This document shows positions 55,201 through 59,022 of a DNA stretch of 64,000 nucleotides, in pieces. The notes beneath the pieces are model-generated. The model had not been told where the DNA came from. It was given only the letters and a program-made list of their open reading frames with translations, and made no database searches. The stretch is taken from contig NC_081415.1 in the NCBI RefSeq assembly GCF_030272615.1, positions 374,805,392 through 374,869,391 of the forward strand, written 5' to 3'. Made by a program: the position numbers and the translations under genes. Position 1 is the first letter of the stretch; the number at the start of each line of letters is the position of its first letter. The DNA comes from Cryptomeria japonica (lineage: Eukaryota > Streptophyta > Pinopsida > Cupressales > Cupressaceae).

Positions 55201-58200
55201 GTACAGATTTCAGGAGGATTTCAAAGGTCTTCAAGAATAATTCGAAAATTATCAAGAGCCAAGGCAGATTTATTGAGTTTTCAATCTGGTTTTCAGATTT
55301 TGGAGGAGATTTCAGGGACTTAGTCTGATTTTCACATATTTTCTAGAATTTGAATTTGATTTCAACATTTATTTCACAAATTTTGGGACTAAGCTATTCA
55401 TTTTTAGAGACAAATTTCACTCCCAAACCTCCAAATCAGATTAGGTTTCTCAAATTTTTTCATATATCTCAAATTTCTAAGTGTAAGCAGCTTGTTGAAA
55501 GCTAAAAGTTCTGAGGAATTGGAGAATCAGAGCACACTCTGCCATCAAAACTTCAAAGTTTGCACTCAAAGTAAGAATCCTAACTTAATTTTCTTTTGGT
55601 TTTTGCAGATCATAAATGGTAGTTGAAGGCAAAATCATCACAGAAAACACAAATGGAGTTTTAAGCCAAATTCAGAATTGAAGACAAGTCCACAAGCAAG
55701 GTTTGTCCGAGCATAAAGATGGCCAAAATTTGGCCAAGTATGGAAAAAAACTATTTCATAGAAAAAAATTCCAAATTCCTCCATTATGGTGAAGGCATAG
55801 AGGAATTCTTCTCCAAATTCAGGGCACTTGAAAGAAATTCAAGATATCAAGAAAGAAGGGTCCTCAGACTTGGTGAAGATGTTAAAAAATTAAATAAATT
55901 TCCAACTTCTTGAAGGATTTCATCTCTTGAAGAATTAAAGACAACTCTCAATCAGAATCAGATGGTGACAAGAAGAAACAAATTTCCATACTTAGACAAT
56001 TTCTTCACACAAATTGGAGAATTCAGGGAAGACATCCAACACGCTGAGGTGGCACCTCGTCATCTTCCAACCAATCAGATTGTTCCAAGTTGACATGTCC
56101 AAGTTCAATGAACCTGACTTATCCACATAAGCTTCTAGAGGGCACACTTCACAGTGCAACAATCTTCTATTTTTATTGCTGGTTCATATTTAGCAAGAAG
56201 GACAAGTGTCCCCAAATGTAATTTTCTCATTGGTCGAGGGGTAGTTAGTTGTAACAAACCCTAATTAGGGTTTTGAACTTTTAATCTGAGCCCTTGATCA
56301 TTGTTCGATCTCGGCCGTTCATAGTTTCTGGACTACTATATAAGGTCGCCTCCTCTCATTTGGAGAGTGTGAGGTTTTTTTGAAATGTTGTTGCAAGAGG
56401 GTCATTTTTGGATGATACATTACTTGTGTGCTTTCTCTTAAGGCCTTGTAATCTCTTTTATCTGAATGATTAGCAAGGTTTTCAATTTCCTCAACACAAT
56501 AGTTTAGATTTTATTTCCTGTATGTTAGATGAATGAAAGATTTGATAAGTATTGATTTATGGTGTATCTTCGCTCATACTTTTGGTGAATGGATGATTTT
56601 CATTCACTATGCAAAGTTAGTTTGAGCTTTCCTTTGTGTATGCTTAACTTCTAATCATTAGCACATCCCTTGAAGATTGCATCCACTTTGTGTAGTTGTC
56701 TTAAGTGTGGTTTATAGTTCAGCAAATCAATACCATCTCTTGAATTCCTAGGAATAGATTAGAATTTCTAAACCCTTGTCTCCTTTTCAGTTTTTCCATG
56801 ATCCAAGTCCCAAATGATAGAGCTTCATTGTGAGTTGAACAATCCAAGCGTAAGTCCCTTTGTGCATTACCAGCAAATCACAACGCCCATTGAGCTTATC
56901 CACACGTCAAGACCTGACAAAAGAAACCTTGGAATCACCATATGATCTTCTAGCAATCTTAGCATAAGCGATGATTTTTCAAGAGAGAGTAAATTATCTT
57001 AGGGTAAATTATCTTTGGGTACTTTATTCCAATGTTTGGTAGATGATAAAATAGACGCCAACAAGTAGGAAAGCAGGAAAGAGGGGTCCCCCGTTTGCAA
57101 TGGGGCAATGTGTGAAAAGGTCACAACAGAGAGGAGACTTGTTTTAGTGATAGATGTTTTATCAGACCTTTTGAGGGGATGGTATATAGGAGGCCATTAA
57201 GGAGTCTAAGGACATGGATGGATAGAACAATTTGATAAACAAGGTAATAGATAGAAAGAGATGTACAAAGAGTCAGATAGACAAGATGACAGAGTTGTAT
57301 AGATAGATAGTAGATTAGTACATTTATAAACAGAGAACCATACACACAAATTTATAATTTAAAATAAATCATCATAATTTTCCTTGCAAAACAATGCTGA
57401 GGAAACTTAGTCCTTTTAGTATGATAATTTAGATCACAAATTACAATAAATGTGGGTCTAGATATGCAAATGGGCTATGTCATAGAGTTCATCGAATTTT
57501 TGGCTTTAGGTTCGAAATTCGTCAAACTTATTAAAACCATCTAAAATCTGTCAAAATTTGTCTCAAATTTGAATGGTCACTGCAGAGAAAAATATATGGC
57601 TTAGAAAAAAATTCAGTGATGTCTGGGCTGTGGGCCAGCAGGGTTCTGTGGGCAGTTGCAGCGACAAAGGTAGGGTTTATGGGCGACACAACACGATACA
57701 ATGCGGTGATCTTTTATTTTGCTTTTCAAAAATCCTACAATGTATATAGTATGAAATTAATATTTAATACAATATAATTTTTCTTTCTTGTTTTACTTTG
57801 CACGATATTTAATATAATATAATTTTATAATACACGTTTTATTATTAATGGTTCAATAATTGAATATATTGCATTATTCTTTTATTATATATGTTGTCTT
57901 ATTTGCACGATATTTAATACAATATCATTTTATTTAATTGTTACTTTTATTTTTTAATATTAACTTTTAATAAATTAAAATGTTAATTTTAGAATATTTA
58001 ACTTAAATTTTTAATTATTAATATATTAAATTTAATGAATTTAAATATTCAAAATAAAATTTTAATTATTAATTTATAAAATTTATGAATTTAAATTTAA
58101 AACATTACAATTAAATTAAACAAATTTAATATTATTTATTTTAATAGTATTGTAGATATATTATTTATATTTAAAAAAAAATCAAATTTATATAAAGCGA

Positions 58201-59022
58201 ATTTAATAATGATTTTTTTTCTGAATTTTTCCCTATCGAATTTCATCTGAATTTTATTGTTGTTGAATTCTATCTCGAACTCGAACCTTGTGACTTAGGA
58301 AATGGGTATACGATTTTTGAAGCCAAGGCTAGGCGGTTAACAAGGTATTATGACTTGAGATACTATTTTGATATTCTATTGTAGTTGTCCATTTTTCTCT
58401 ACAATTAGGATTGAGAGGCGTTAGGCACTCATTTGAGATTCTAAACATGATGGATTCAAGAGTTGTGACAGAATTTTGTTTGTTATGAATAATAATATAA
58501 TTTCTCATTTGAAGGATTATATTTCATTTTGTTGTATAGGCTCTTATTAGTATCAAAGAAAGTCAATTAGTAACACTGTATTTGTATGCAGCCAATGGAG
58601 ATGTGTACACGTGGGGTTCAAATGAAAATGGTTGCCTTGGTCTTGGGTATGTACCATTGCCTGTTAATTTGTGGATGATGAAACGCATGATCAACGCTTT
58701 AGCAATTACTTTAAAATGTATTTTTATCTTAGATCATACATTAAAGGGTTTTCTGGTTGGAATTTGCAAAAGAGAAGCAAAACAAAAATATTTACATGCT
58801 TCTTGCAGGTCTCATAACTTAGCTCCTTCACCAGAGAGAGTCCAAGGTAGCTTGTTACCTTTACATGTTTCAGAGGTATGATATAAGATAAATGCTATTG
58901 AGAGATGGTATTGCAGGGGTGGATATTTCCTTTCCTAGATTTACCTTGCAAAGGAATTTCCACAAACTGTGGTGTTTGTATACAGATTTCATGTGGCTGG
59001 AAGCATACAGCAGTTATATCAG
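13141..59022 (+). CDS. RCC1-repeat beta-propeller protein, partial gene with giant introns
   Basis: Eleven exons join without a stop into about 244 codons: 13141-13219, 23519-23578, 27176-27277, 27524-27617, 41524-41566, 41668-41713, 41924-41970, 42082-42184, 58592-58646, 58809-58875 and 58986-59022. The product shows four complete RCC1 blades and the end of one before them, with diagnostic phrases VYAWGNN...GQLGLG, LSWGLGENGRLGHG, CGGYHTCVV, VYTWGSNENGCLGLG and CGWKHTAVIS. RCC1 proteins form seven-bladed propellers, so at least two blades lie in exons not seen, upstream of 13141 and downstream of 59022. Plant relatives include the UVR8 photoreceptor and RUG proteins; I cannot say which subgroup this is, and the UVR8-type tryptophan cluster (GWRHT) is not evident. 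All exon phases match across ten introns, and coding is preserved across 46 kb, so the gene is probably functional. The 5' end, promoter and stop were not found. Confidence 0.9.
13220..14059. other. Intron sequence, unassigned
   Basis: First part of the 10.3-kb intron. No gene. The minus-strand frames at 13405-13623 and 13885-14160 show no domain, and no element boundary could be fixed. Confidence 0.35.
14060..14342 (-). mobile_element. Family B LTR fragment, part 2 (minus strand)
   Basis: On the minus strand this continues from 20931-20782 after the family A insertion is removed. Read that way it has the family B order: a GTTTTTGGCATTTTGGGG stretch and TTTTTAGAAAG-like words, matching 53430-53530 and 61980-62080. 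It cannot be followed left of about 14060, so the fragment is truncated. The bases GTGAC at 14338-14342 are one half of the family A target duplication. Confidence 0.7.
15004..15020 (-). promoter_or_regulatory. TATA box of family A LTR (left copy)
   Basis: On the minus strand TTTCTATATAAAGGTTG is an almost ideal plant TATA box, placed after the array (U3) and about 670 bp before the LTR end. It is conserved at about 19504-19520 and in the solo LTR at about 35655-35675. The plus strand also offers TTTATATAGAAA, so the direction is inferred. Confidence 0.6.
15421..16300. repeat. 45-bp minisatellite in left family A LTR
   Basis: About 18-20 copies of a unit made of GACTTAGGAACTTGGGAACC, TGGGGGTTCCGGAGTTCC and GGGGTTGAA, some with an extra GGAAGAGAA. 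The unit length is mostly a multiple of three, so spurious open frames run through it on both strands. It contains nested inverted repeats (GGAACC-TGGG-GGTTCC inside GGAACT...AGTTCC). Confidence 0.95.
16428..18841 (-). other. Interior of family A element
   Basis: Holds one long broken ORF and no enzyme domains. Both edges look like primer-binding sites: TTTTTTGGCGACCTCTGCGG on the plus strand at 16428, and GTTTTTGGCACGCCCGGTGG on the minus strand from 18842. The first resembles the tRNA-Arg site of Ogre/Tat elements. Two stray copies of the LTR minisatellite unit lie at about 18630-18705. Confidence 0.7.
16636..18423 (-). pseudogene. Broken ORF of family A element, unknown protein of about 590 residues
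   Basis: Read on the minus strand it starts at 18423 with MSSYHGCNFYSPPFYENANH. A proline/glutamine-rich part follows, then a predicted coiled coil (KIKSVLLDLTKQLEELKRQQ) running into QQQQ and ARKKKIEQLAAVEMRL. An acidic region (HECEGKEEDVVLSFDNLPFF) and a Cys/Asp-rich stretch (CVDELDISTCDYDVCWFSHV) come next. Reading is broken by one TAG near 18091, a frameshift near 17450 and another near 16880, after which it ends with FFHHMSSICDLMHAYKRF and more. No zinc knuckle, protease or polymerase motif is visible. It may be a divergent gag-like or accessory protein of the element. If the element instead reads on the plus strand, this would be an antisense ORF like those known from Tat-lineage elements such as Grande. 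Confidence 0.7.
18842..20781 (-). repeat. Family A LTR, right copy (1940 bp)
   Basis: Same termini as the left LTR (TGTTATCACAAAAG... and ...TAAAATGACAATA). It would be the 5' LTR if the element reads on the minus strand. The array lies at 19921-20655. Confidence 0.88.
19921..20655. repeat. 45-bp minisatellite in right family A LTR
   Basis: Same unit as in the left LTR, about 15-16 copies. Unit order and variants differ between the two LTRs, so the arrays changed length after insertion. Confidence 0.95.
20782..20931 (-). mobile_element. Family B LTR fragment, part 1 (minus strand)
   Basis: Read on the minus strand from 20931 it gives TTGTGACGTTTTCACACATC then CCCATTTGCAAATGGGGACC-like sequence, the family B opening also seen at 53193 and 61735. 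It continues at 14342 beyond the family A insertion. The first bases (TG) are missing and the junction with the family C fragment at 20932 has no clear duplication. Confidence 0.75.
20932..21490 (-). mobile_element. Family C LTR fragment (minus strand)
   Basis: It parallels 52720-53192 plus 57064-57128: CCATCGGGACTGTGA, ATTTTCACACT, AACCCTAAACTAACAAAAGT, then AGGAAAGCAGGAAAGAGGGG and GTCACAACA at 21490. On the minus strand it therefore starts TGTTGTGACATTTTCAAACA. Around 21418-21447 it preserves the uninterrupted version of the site where the family B solo LTR inserted in the other copy. The left side is truncated at the family B fragment. Confidence 0.75.
21491..23518. other. Intron sequence with LTR-like pieces
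   Basis: No gene. 21720-21900 has ATTTATGGGGAAACCCTTTC and three GCACCAACCTACTAGAGA-like repeats, a pattern often seen in LTR retrotransposon leaders. 22410-22645 has about five GGGTCGGCCC-like words at 50-75-bp spacing. Boundaries could not be set. Confidence 0.4.
23519..23578 (+). CDS. RCC1 gene, exon b
   Basis: Acceptor GTGCAG and donor AAG|GTAATT bound 60 bp reading EKGVVYAWGNNFSGQLGLGK, in phase with exon a. This is the classic start of a blade (xVYAWGxNxxGQLGLG). The following intron is 3,597 bp and holds family D copy 2. Confidence 0.93.
23579..25159. other. Intron sequence, unassigned
   Basis: No gene or clear element. A GC-richer patch at 24290-24430 (GGGGACACACCCAAGGAACC) repeats short CCCAAGGAACCTGGG-like words, and looks like a relic of an older repeat. 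Confidence 0.35.
25160..27005 (-). mobile_element. hAT-type family D copy 2 (minus strand)
   Basis: Reverse-complement counterpart of 8993-12194 without elements E and the MITE. The right edge is sharp (CGATTTTTGCTACTATG ends at 27005). The left edge starts with TGTAGTCTGCAAAAAATCGTG but its first bases are worn, and no eight-base duplication could be confirmed. It shows the undisturbed target of element E (ATATCAATTATAAATT on the minus strand). Confidence 0.75.
27176..27277 (+). CDS. RCC1 gene, exon c
   Basis: Acceptor AATCAG and donor CAG|GTACGG bound 102 bp reading DAPKKVCIANEVKPL...IKMIALGSEHSLALT. It completes the blade begun in exon b. The next intron is only 246 bp. Confidence 0.93.
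27524..27617 (+). CDS. RCC1 gene, exon d
   Basis: The exon reads EDGEVLSWGLGENGRLGHG then YESSMFRFLGVL and ends in phase 2 at AAG|GTTTTC. The acceptor TTCAAAG is weak (little pyrimidine tract), but it is the only nearby AG that keeps the frame open. The next intron is 13,906 bp. Confidence 0.85.
27861..28424 (-). mobile_element. SINE-like retroposon (538 bp) with 13-bp duplication
   Basis: The element is 27874-28411, flanked by a perfect TCCCTCCCAAAGT duplication (27861-27873 and 28412-28424). On the minus strand its 5' part contains GCAGTGCAACGG and, about 40 bases on, GGTTCCAGGTTCGAAACTC, fitting polymerase III A and B boxes. Its 3' end is a simple (AAAT)n tail next to the duplication. It is long for a plant SINE, so a tRNA-headed composite or a short non-autonomous LINE relative is also possible. 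It lies in the 13.9-kb intron. Confidence 0.75.
28932..29029. repeat. 49-bp tandem duplication
   Basis: TAAGGAATGCAGAACAA and CTTTTGAACTTAAATAATAA occur twice back to back (28932 and 28981) with only a few differences. Confidence 0.9.
29275..29503 (-). mobile_element. tRNA-headed SINE remnant
   Basis: On the minus strand from 29503: TCCAAGGGGTTGAGCTTAAT, then TGGTTAAAATGTTGGC, ATTGTGGAAGCCCAAG and TTGAATTCCCC. This matches a tRNA-derived head with A box (GAGCTTAATTGGTTA) and a decayed B box (AAGTTGAATTCC). The 3' limit is uncertain and no duplication was found. Confidence 0.5.
29506..32655. other. Intron sequence, unassigned
   Basis: Middle of the 13.9-kb intron. No gene or clear element edges. 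A C-rich tract (CACTGTCCCCCTCCCATCCC) lies at 29581. 30660-30760 has a GC-richer patch with CTCCCAGG...CCTGGGAG complementary words, but it is too short to classify. Confidence 0.35.
32656..33185. repeat. Three-copy dispersed/tandem repeat
   Basis: AAAATGTAAGTACATATTAA followed by CCCTTTTGGTGCTTAGCC and AATTTGTGCACATT occurs at about 32675, 32792 and 33015. Copies 2 and 3 also share GAGTTCAATTGGTTAGATGG downstream. Copies are diverged. Confidence 0.7.
33186..34997. other. Intron sequence, unassigned
   Basis: No gene. The 34050-34253 open frame (67 codons) has no recognisable domain. Text such as CTTTTCAAAAACCCGTGAAG and nearby T/G-rich prose resembles LTR U5/leader sequence but has no edges. 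Confidence 0.3.
35003..37313 (-). mobile_element. Family A solo LTR (2311 bp)
   Basis: Starts TGTTATCGCAAAAGCTTGC and ends GTCATAAAATGACAACA, the best preserved terminus of the family. It is flanked by GTTAT (34998-35002) and ATTAT (37314-37318), a five-base duplication with one mismatch. There is no interior or partner LTR, so recombination between LTRs has removed them. It contains the largest 45-bp array (36115-37175) and the conserved TATA region at about 35655-35675. Confidence 0.85.
36115..37175. repeat. 45-bp minisatellite in the family A solo LTR
   Basis: About 23 copies of the GGAACTTGGGAACCTGGGGG / TTCCGGAGTTCCGGGGTTGA unit, the longest of the three arrays. Many units lack the two T of GACTTA (giving GGACTAGGAAC), a sub-variant rare in the other two LTRs, so this array expanded separately. 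Confidence 0.95.
37319..37873. other. Intron sequence with a short direct repeat
   Basis: ATTAATCTCATTTATTGTAT followed by TTAAAAATT(G/A)TTATTTTTGG and AGCAATTTTTTTCC occurs at 37360 and 37425 (about 65-bp period). No gene. Confidence 0.6.
37874..38179 (+). CDS. Hypothetical ORF of 101 residues
   Basis: An open frame from ATG (37874) to TAG reads MMDFVKKSIFGGLEDMLTKA, then VLLVDDKAIMTLWVTTVSNV, RDEKEHRNKVGKVVEFLKFI and ILHSWITLNVV. Composition is that of a soluble, charged protein and not of random AT-rich DNA, so it may be a fragment of a real gene or a transposon protein. It sits in the 13.9-kb RCC1 intron, with no promoter or neighbours that explain it. I do not recognise the family. Confidence 0.4.
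   Translation: MMDFVKKSIFGGLEDMLTKAVVQHEFPPMNGVLLVDDKAIMTLWVTTVSNVRDEKEHRNKVGKVVEFLKFIASLCIQGSLIGILHSWITLNVVKTEDLSDA
38275..38470. repeat. Perfect 98-bp tandem duplication
   Basis: Two copies (38275-38372 and 38373-38470) beginning TTCTGTCAAGGACAGGGCCA are identical by eye over their full length. The duplication is therefore recent, or else an assembly artefact. Confidence 0.95.
38471..39167. other. Intron sequence, unassigned
   Basis: No gene or element edge seen. Contains a poly-T/GTTTTTTG run near 38550. Confidence 0.35.
39168..41395 (-). mobile_element. hAT-type family D copy 3 (minus strand)
   Basis: The element is 39176-41387. The flanks ATTAGAAT (39168-39175) and ATTAGGAT (41388-41395) are an eight-base duplication with one difference. 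The left end TAGAGAAGCAAAAATCTCC and right end AGATTTTTGCTGCTATG correspond to the family D ends. The right subterminal part (TTCATGGGCTAAACTTTCTA, ATATCTCTATGCTATGGAAA) matches copies 1 and 2. The middle is different and carries its own repeat. Confidence 0.7.
39655..40235. repeat. About 290-bp direct repeat inside family D copy 3
   Basis: AATGTGCATATCACAAGGAT, CTTTCAATTTAAATTA, GGCTTCCATCCAAAGAGA and GCGAATGGTCTATA recur in the same order about 290 bp later, from roughly 39945. The copies are clearly diverged. Confidence 0.75.
41524..41566 (+). CDS. RCC1 gene, exon e (43 bp)
   Basis: Acceptor TTTGCAG and donor AAG|GTGGTG bound a micro-sized exon reading (S)EYTPKLIKSLEMFK. It starts in phase 2, exactly what exon d needs, and ends in phase 0. 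It is separated from exon d by the 13.9-kb intron. Confidence 0.85.
41668..41713 (+). CDS. RCC1 gene, exon f (46 bp)
   Basis: Acceptor TATGCAG and donor GATG|GTAAAT bound ICRIAAGFTHSACID, the end of a blade (AAGxxHSxx). Ends in phase 1; flanking introns are 101 and 210 bp. Confidence 0.9.
41924..41970 (+). CDS. RCC1 gene, exon g (47 bp)
   Basis: Acceptor CTTGCAG and donor ACTG|GTCTGT bound VNGSVFAFGQGRMYQL, the start of a blade; FAFGQG takes the usual AWGxN place. Ends in phase 0; the next intron is 111 bp. Confidence 0.88.
42082..42184 (+). CDS. RCC1 gene, exon h
   Basis: Acceptor TTTCAG and donor ACAA|GTATTT bound 103 bp reading GLGHTKDSSVPSHVKDLPF...CGGYHTCVVT. CGGYHTC is a strong RCC1 signature. 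Ends in phase 1; the next intron is 16,407 bp, the longest in the window. Confidence 0.93.
42185..44904. other. Start of the 16.4-kb intron; possible small LTR near 43900-44170
   Basis: Mostly unassigned. Around 44110-44150 CTATAAAAGGCTTGTC followed by CAATAAAGTACG looks like a retrotransposon TATA box and polyadenylation signal. Termini could not be matched to another copy. The frames at 44154-44832 have no recognisable domain. Confidence 0.35.
44905..45435 (+). pseudogene. Broken copia-type gag
   Basis: One frame with about four stops reads VTNEMLLEVPLGKKANDFWD, EKMSLQEHLTKIEDI, KMEKEDMVVITLKSLP and NVDLKFDELCDKLL, then KKKITCHYCGG. This is the order of a Ty1/copia gag: the UBN2-type domain (WxxL, LxxLP) followed by the start of a CCHC zinc knuckle. 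The knuckle is cut after its second Cys. Protease, integrase and reverse transcriptase are absent downstream, where a short array and an LTR follow instead. The protein would have formed the particle shell of the element. Confidence 0.85.
45484..45700 (+). repeat. Five-copy array, 37-46 bp unit
   Basis: ATTCTTTGCTTGTGTGCAAG followed by ATGGAG recurs at about 45486, 45526, 45570, 45610 and 45656. It replaces the place where the rest of the copia polyprotein would be. Confidence 0.85.
46031..47028 (+). mobile_element. Copia-like 3' LTR with polypurine tract
   Basis: AAGAGGGAG at 46031 is a typical polypurine tract, directly followed by TGTTGTTTATTTTAACTTTG at 46040. The LTR probably ends at CAACA (47028). 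A TATA box lies at about 46364 (CCATATATATACAAG). A leader-like stretch (CAAGAGGGAGGTTTTCCCAG) lies near 46840. It reads in the same direction as the gag remnant, but no matching 5' LTR was found, so they may be different insertions. Confidence 0.65.
47029..48906. other. Intron sequence, likely retroelement-derived
   Basis: No intact gene. 47630-47790 is an AT-rich run of ATTATTATT-type repeats. 48200-48900 on the minus strand probably continues the family C interior, since CATCATCATC-rich codon-like sequence runs on past the ORF stop, but no domain is readable. Confidence 0.35.
48907..50717 (-). pseudogene. Broken ORF in the family C interior, unknown retroelement protein
   Basis: On the minus strand it begins at 50717 with MSKAGTAARKTQLKIVQEGY. 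One frameshift near 50515 and about five in-frame stops break it. Readable parts are YDPQTRTIKSPKGLVLK, LVEESIGEAFGIPRYTDM, YYFIEEIAKGTMTINWAKII, RVNDAFTMYITRLLQGRIHK and the last open block of 249 codons (49656-48907). That block contains AIVAKTINEELEFFHLGIYK and a basic, nuclear-signal-like tail (PKRRKGMPGG, RHKKHKSNTP). This looks like an accessory or gag-like protein of a plant retroelement. I see no zinc knuckle or enzyme motif, and make no functional claim. It begins about a dozen bases after the probable LTR end. Confidence 0.6.
51218..51785. repeat. 284-bp tandem duplication
   Basis: Copies 51218-51501 and 51502-51785 (GTTAATGGTGGCTGGAAATG ... GGGATAAAAAATTTGCT) are nearly identical; only a handful of differences were seen (TTAACC/TTACCC, CACAAAAT/CGCAAAAT, GTTGTT/GTTCTT). 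Confidence 0.95.
51850..52900. repeat. CCATCGGGAC motif array of family C LTR
   Basis: About fifteen blocks of GTGGAAAATCGACTTCCATC followed by GGGACAC at roughly 60-70-bp spacing, with unrelated spacers. Variants are mostly ATTGGGAC and ATCAGGAC. The same motif occurs at 20945, 21025 and 21080 in the other family C fragment. Confidence 0.85.
53770..54750 (+). repeat. AAGTCCGCC motif array in family B solo LTR
   Basis: About 23 copies of CAAAGTCCGCC(C/T) or close variants at 30-60-bp spacing, for example near 53786, 53844, 53886, 53977, 54020, 54155, 54314, 54431, 54505, 54636 and 54735. Spacers are not repeats of one another, apart from loose words such as GTGCATGAA. The common variants are TCTGCC and TCCACC. 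Confidence 0.9.
56256..56343 (+). promoter_or_regulatory. Family B LTR promoter: telo-box palindrome and TATA box
   Basis: AAACCCTAATTAGGGTTT (56256-56273) is a perfect 18-base palindrome made of two opposed telo-box words. 64 bp further on is TATATAAGG (56337). ATTGG (56230) and CCAATCAG (56082) are CCAAT-type words upstream. Transcription would start near 56370, about 700 bp before the LTR end. Confidence 0.6.
57129..58591. other. End of the 16.4-kb intron, AT-rich
   Basis: No gene. 57720-58230 is extremely AT-rich with TTTAATATTAATTTTAAA-like words and CACGATATTTAATA(C/T)AATAT repeated at about 57801 and 57905. Confidence 0.5.
58592..58646 (+). CDS. RCC1 gene, exon i
   Basis: Acceptor TATGCAG and donor TTGG|GTATGT bound 55 bp reading (T)NGDVYTWGSNENGCLGLG. 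Its phase continues exon h across the 16.4-kb intron. The next intron is 162 bp. Confidence 0.93.
58809..58875 (+). CDS. RCC1 gene, exon j
   Basis: Acceptor CTTGCAG and donor GAG|GTATGA bound 67 bp reading (G)SHNLAPSPERVQGSLLPLHV then SE, the middle of a blade. Ends in phase 0; the next intron is 110 bp. Confidence 0.9.
58986..59022 (+). CDS. RCC1 gene, exon k (GC donor likely)
   Basis: Acceptor ATACAG opens ISCGWKHTAVIS, the end of a blade. By analogy with exon a (same HSAAIS|g end, phase 1) the donor would be CAG|GCAAGG, a GC-AG intron. An ordinary GT lies five bases on (AAG|GTTTTC at 59028), which would add two residues and end in phase 0. The next exon was not found in the window. Confidence 0.8.

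Larger units (their letters stand above)
53193..57063 (+). mobile_element. Family B solo LTR (3871 bp)
   Basis: Starts TGTTGTGACCTTTTTCACAC and ends TAGACGCCAACA, so the termini are TGTTG...CAACA. It has a perfect AGTAG duplication (53188-53192 and 57064-57068). The uninterrupted target is preserved at 21426-21430 in the family C fragment. A TATA box at 56337 and about 700 bp of R-U5 show the plus orientation. There is no interior or second LTR, so it is a solo LTR of an element with unusually long LTRs. U3 carries the AAGTCCGCC array. The 64-codon frame at 55719 has no domain. Confidence 0.88.
50731..57128 (-). mobile_element. Family C long LTR, split by the family B insertion
   Basis: On the minus strand it starts at 57128 with TGTTGTGACCTTTTCACACA, is interrupted at 57063-53193, and resumes at 53192. 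The probable end is at 50731 (CAACA read on the minus strand). Without the insertion it is about 2.5 kb. It carries the CCATCGGGAC array and the 284-bp duplication. The broken ORF begins just beyond it, so this would be the 5' LTR of a minus-strand element whose other end was not located. The left limit is inferred from CAACA only. Confidence 0.6.

Noticed and set aside
53193-57128. Apparent DNA transposon with long terminal inverted repeats (TGTTGTGACC... at both ends)
   Set aside because: The right-hand copy belongs to the family C LTR running on the other strand. The family B LTR ends 65 bases earlier at 57063, with AGTAG duplications and a matching empty site at 21426.
57121-57345. 74-codon minus-strand frame rich in Leu and Tyr, membrane-like
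   Set aside because: It comes from AT-rich, TAGATAGATAG-like repeated sequence and overlaps the family C terminus; no support.
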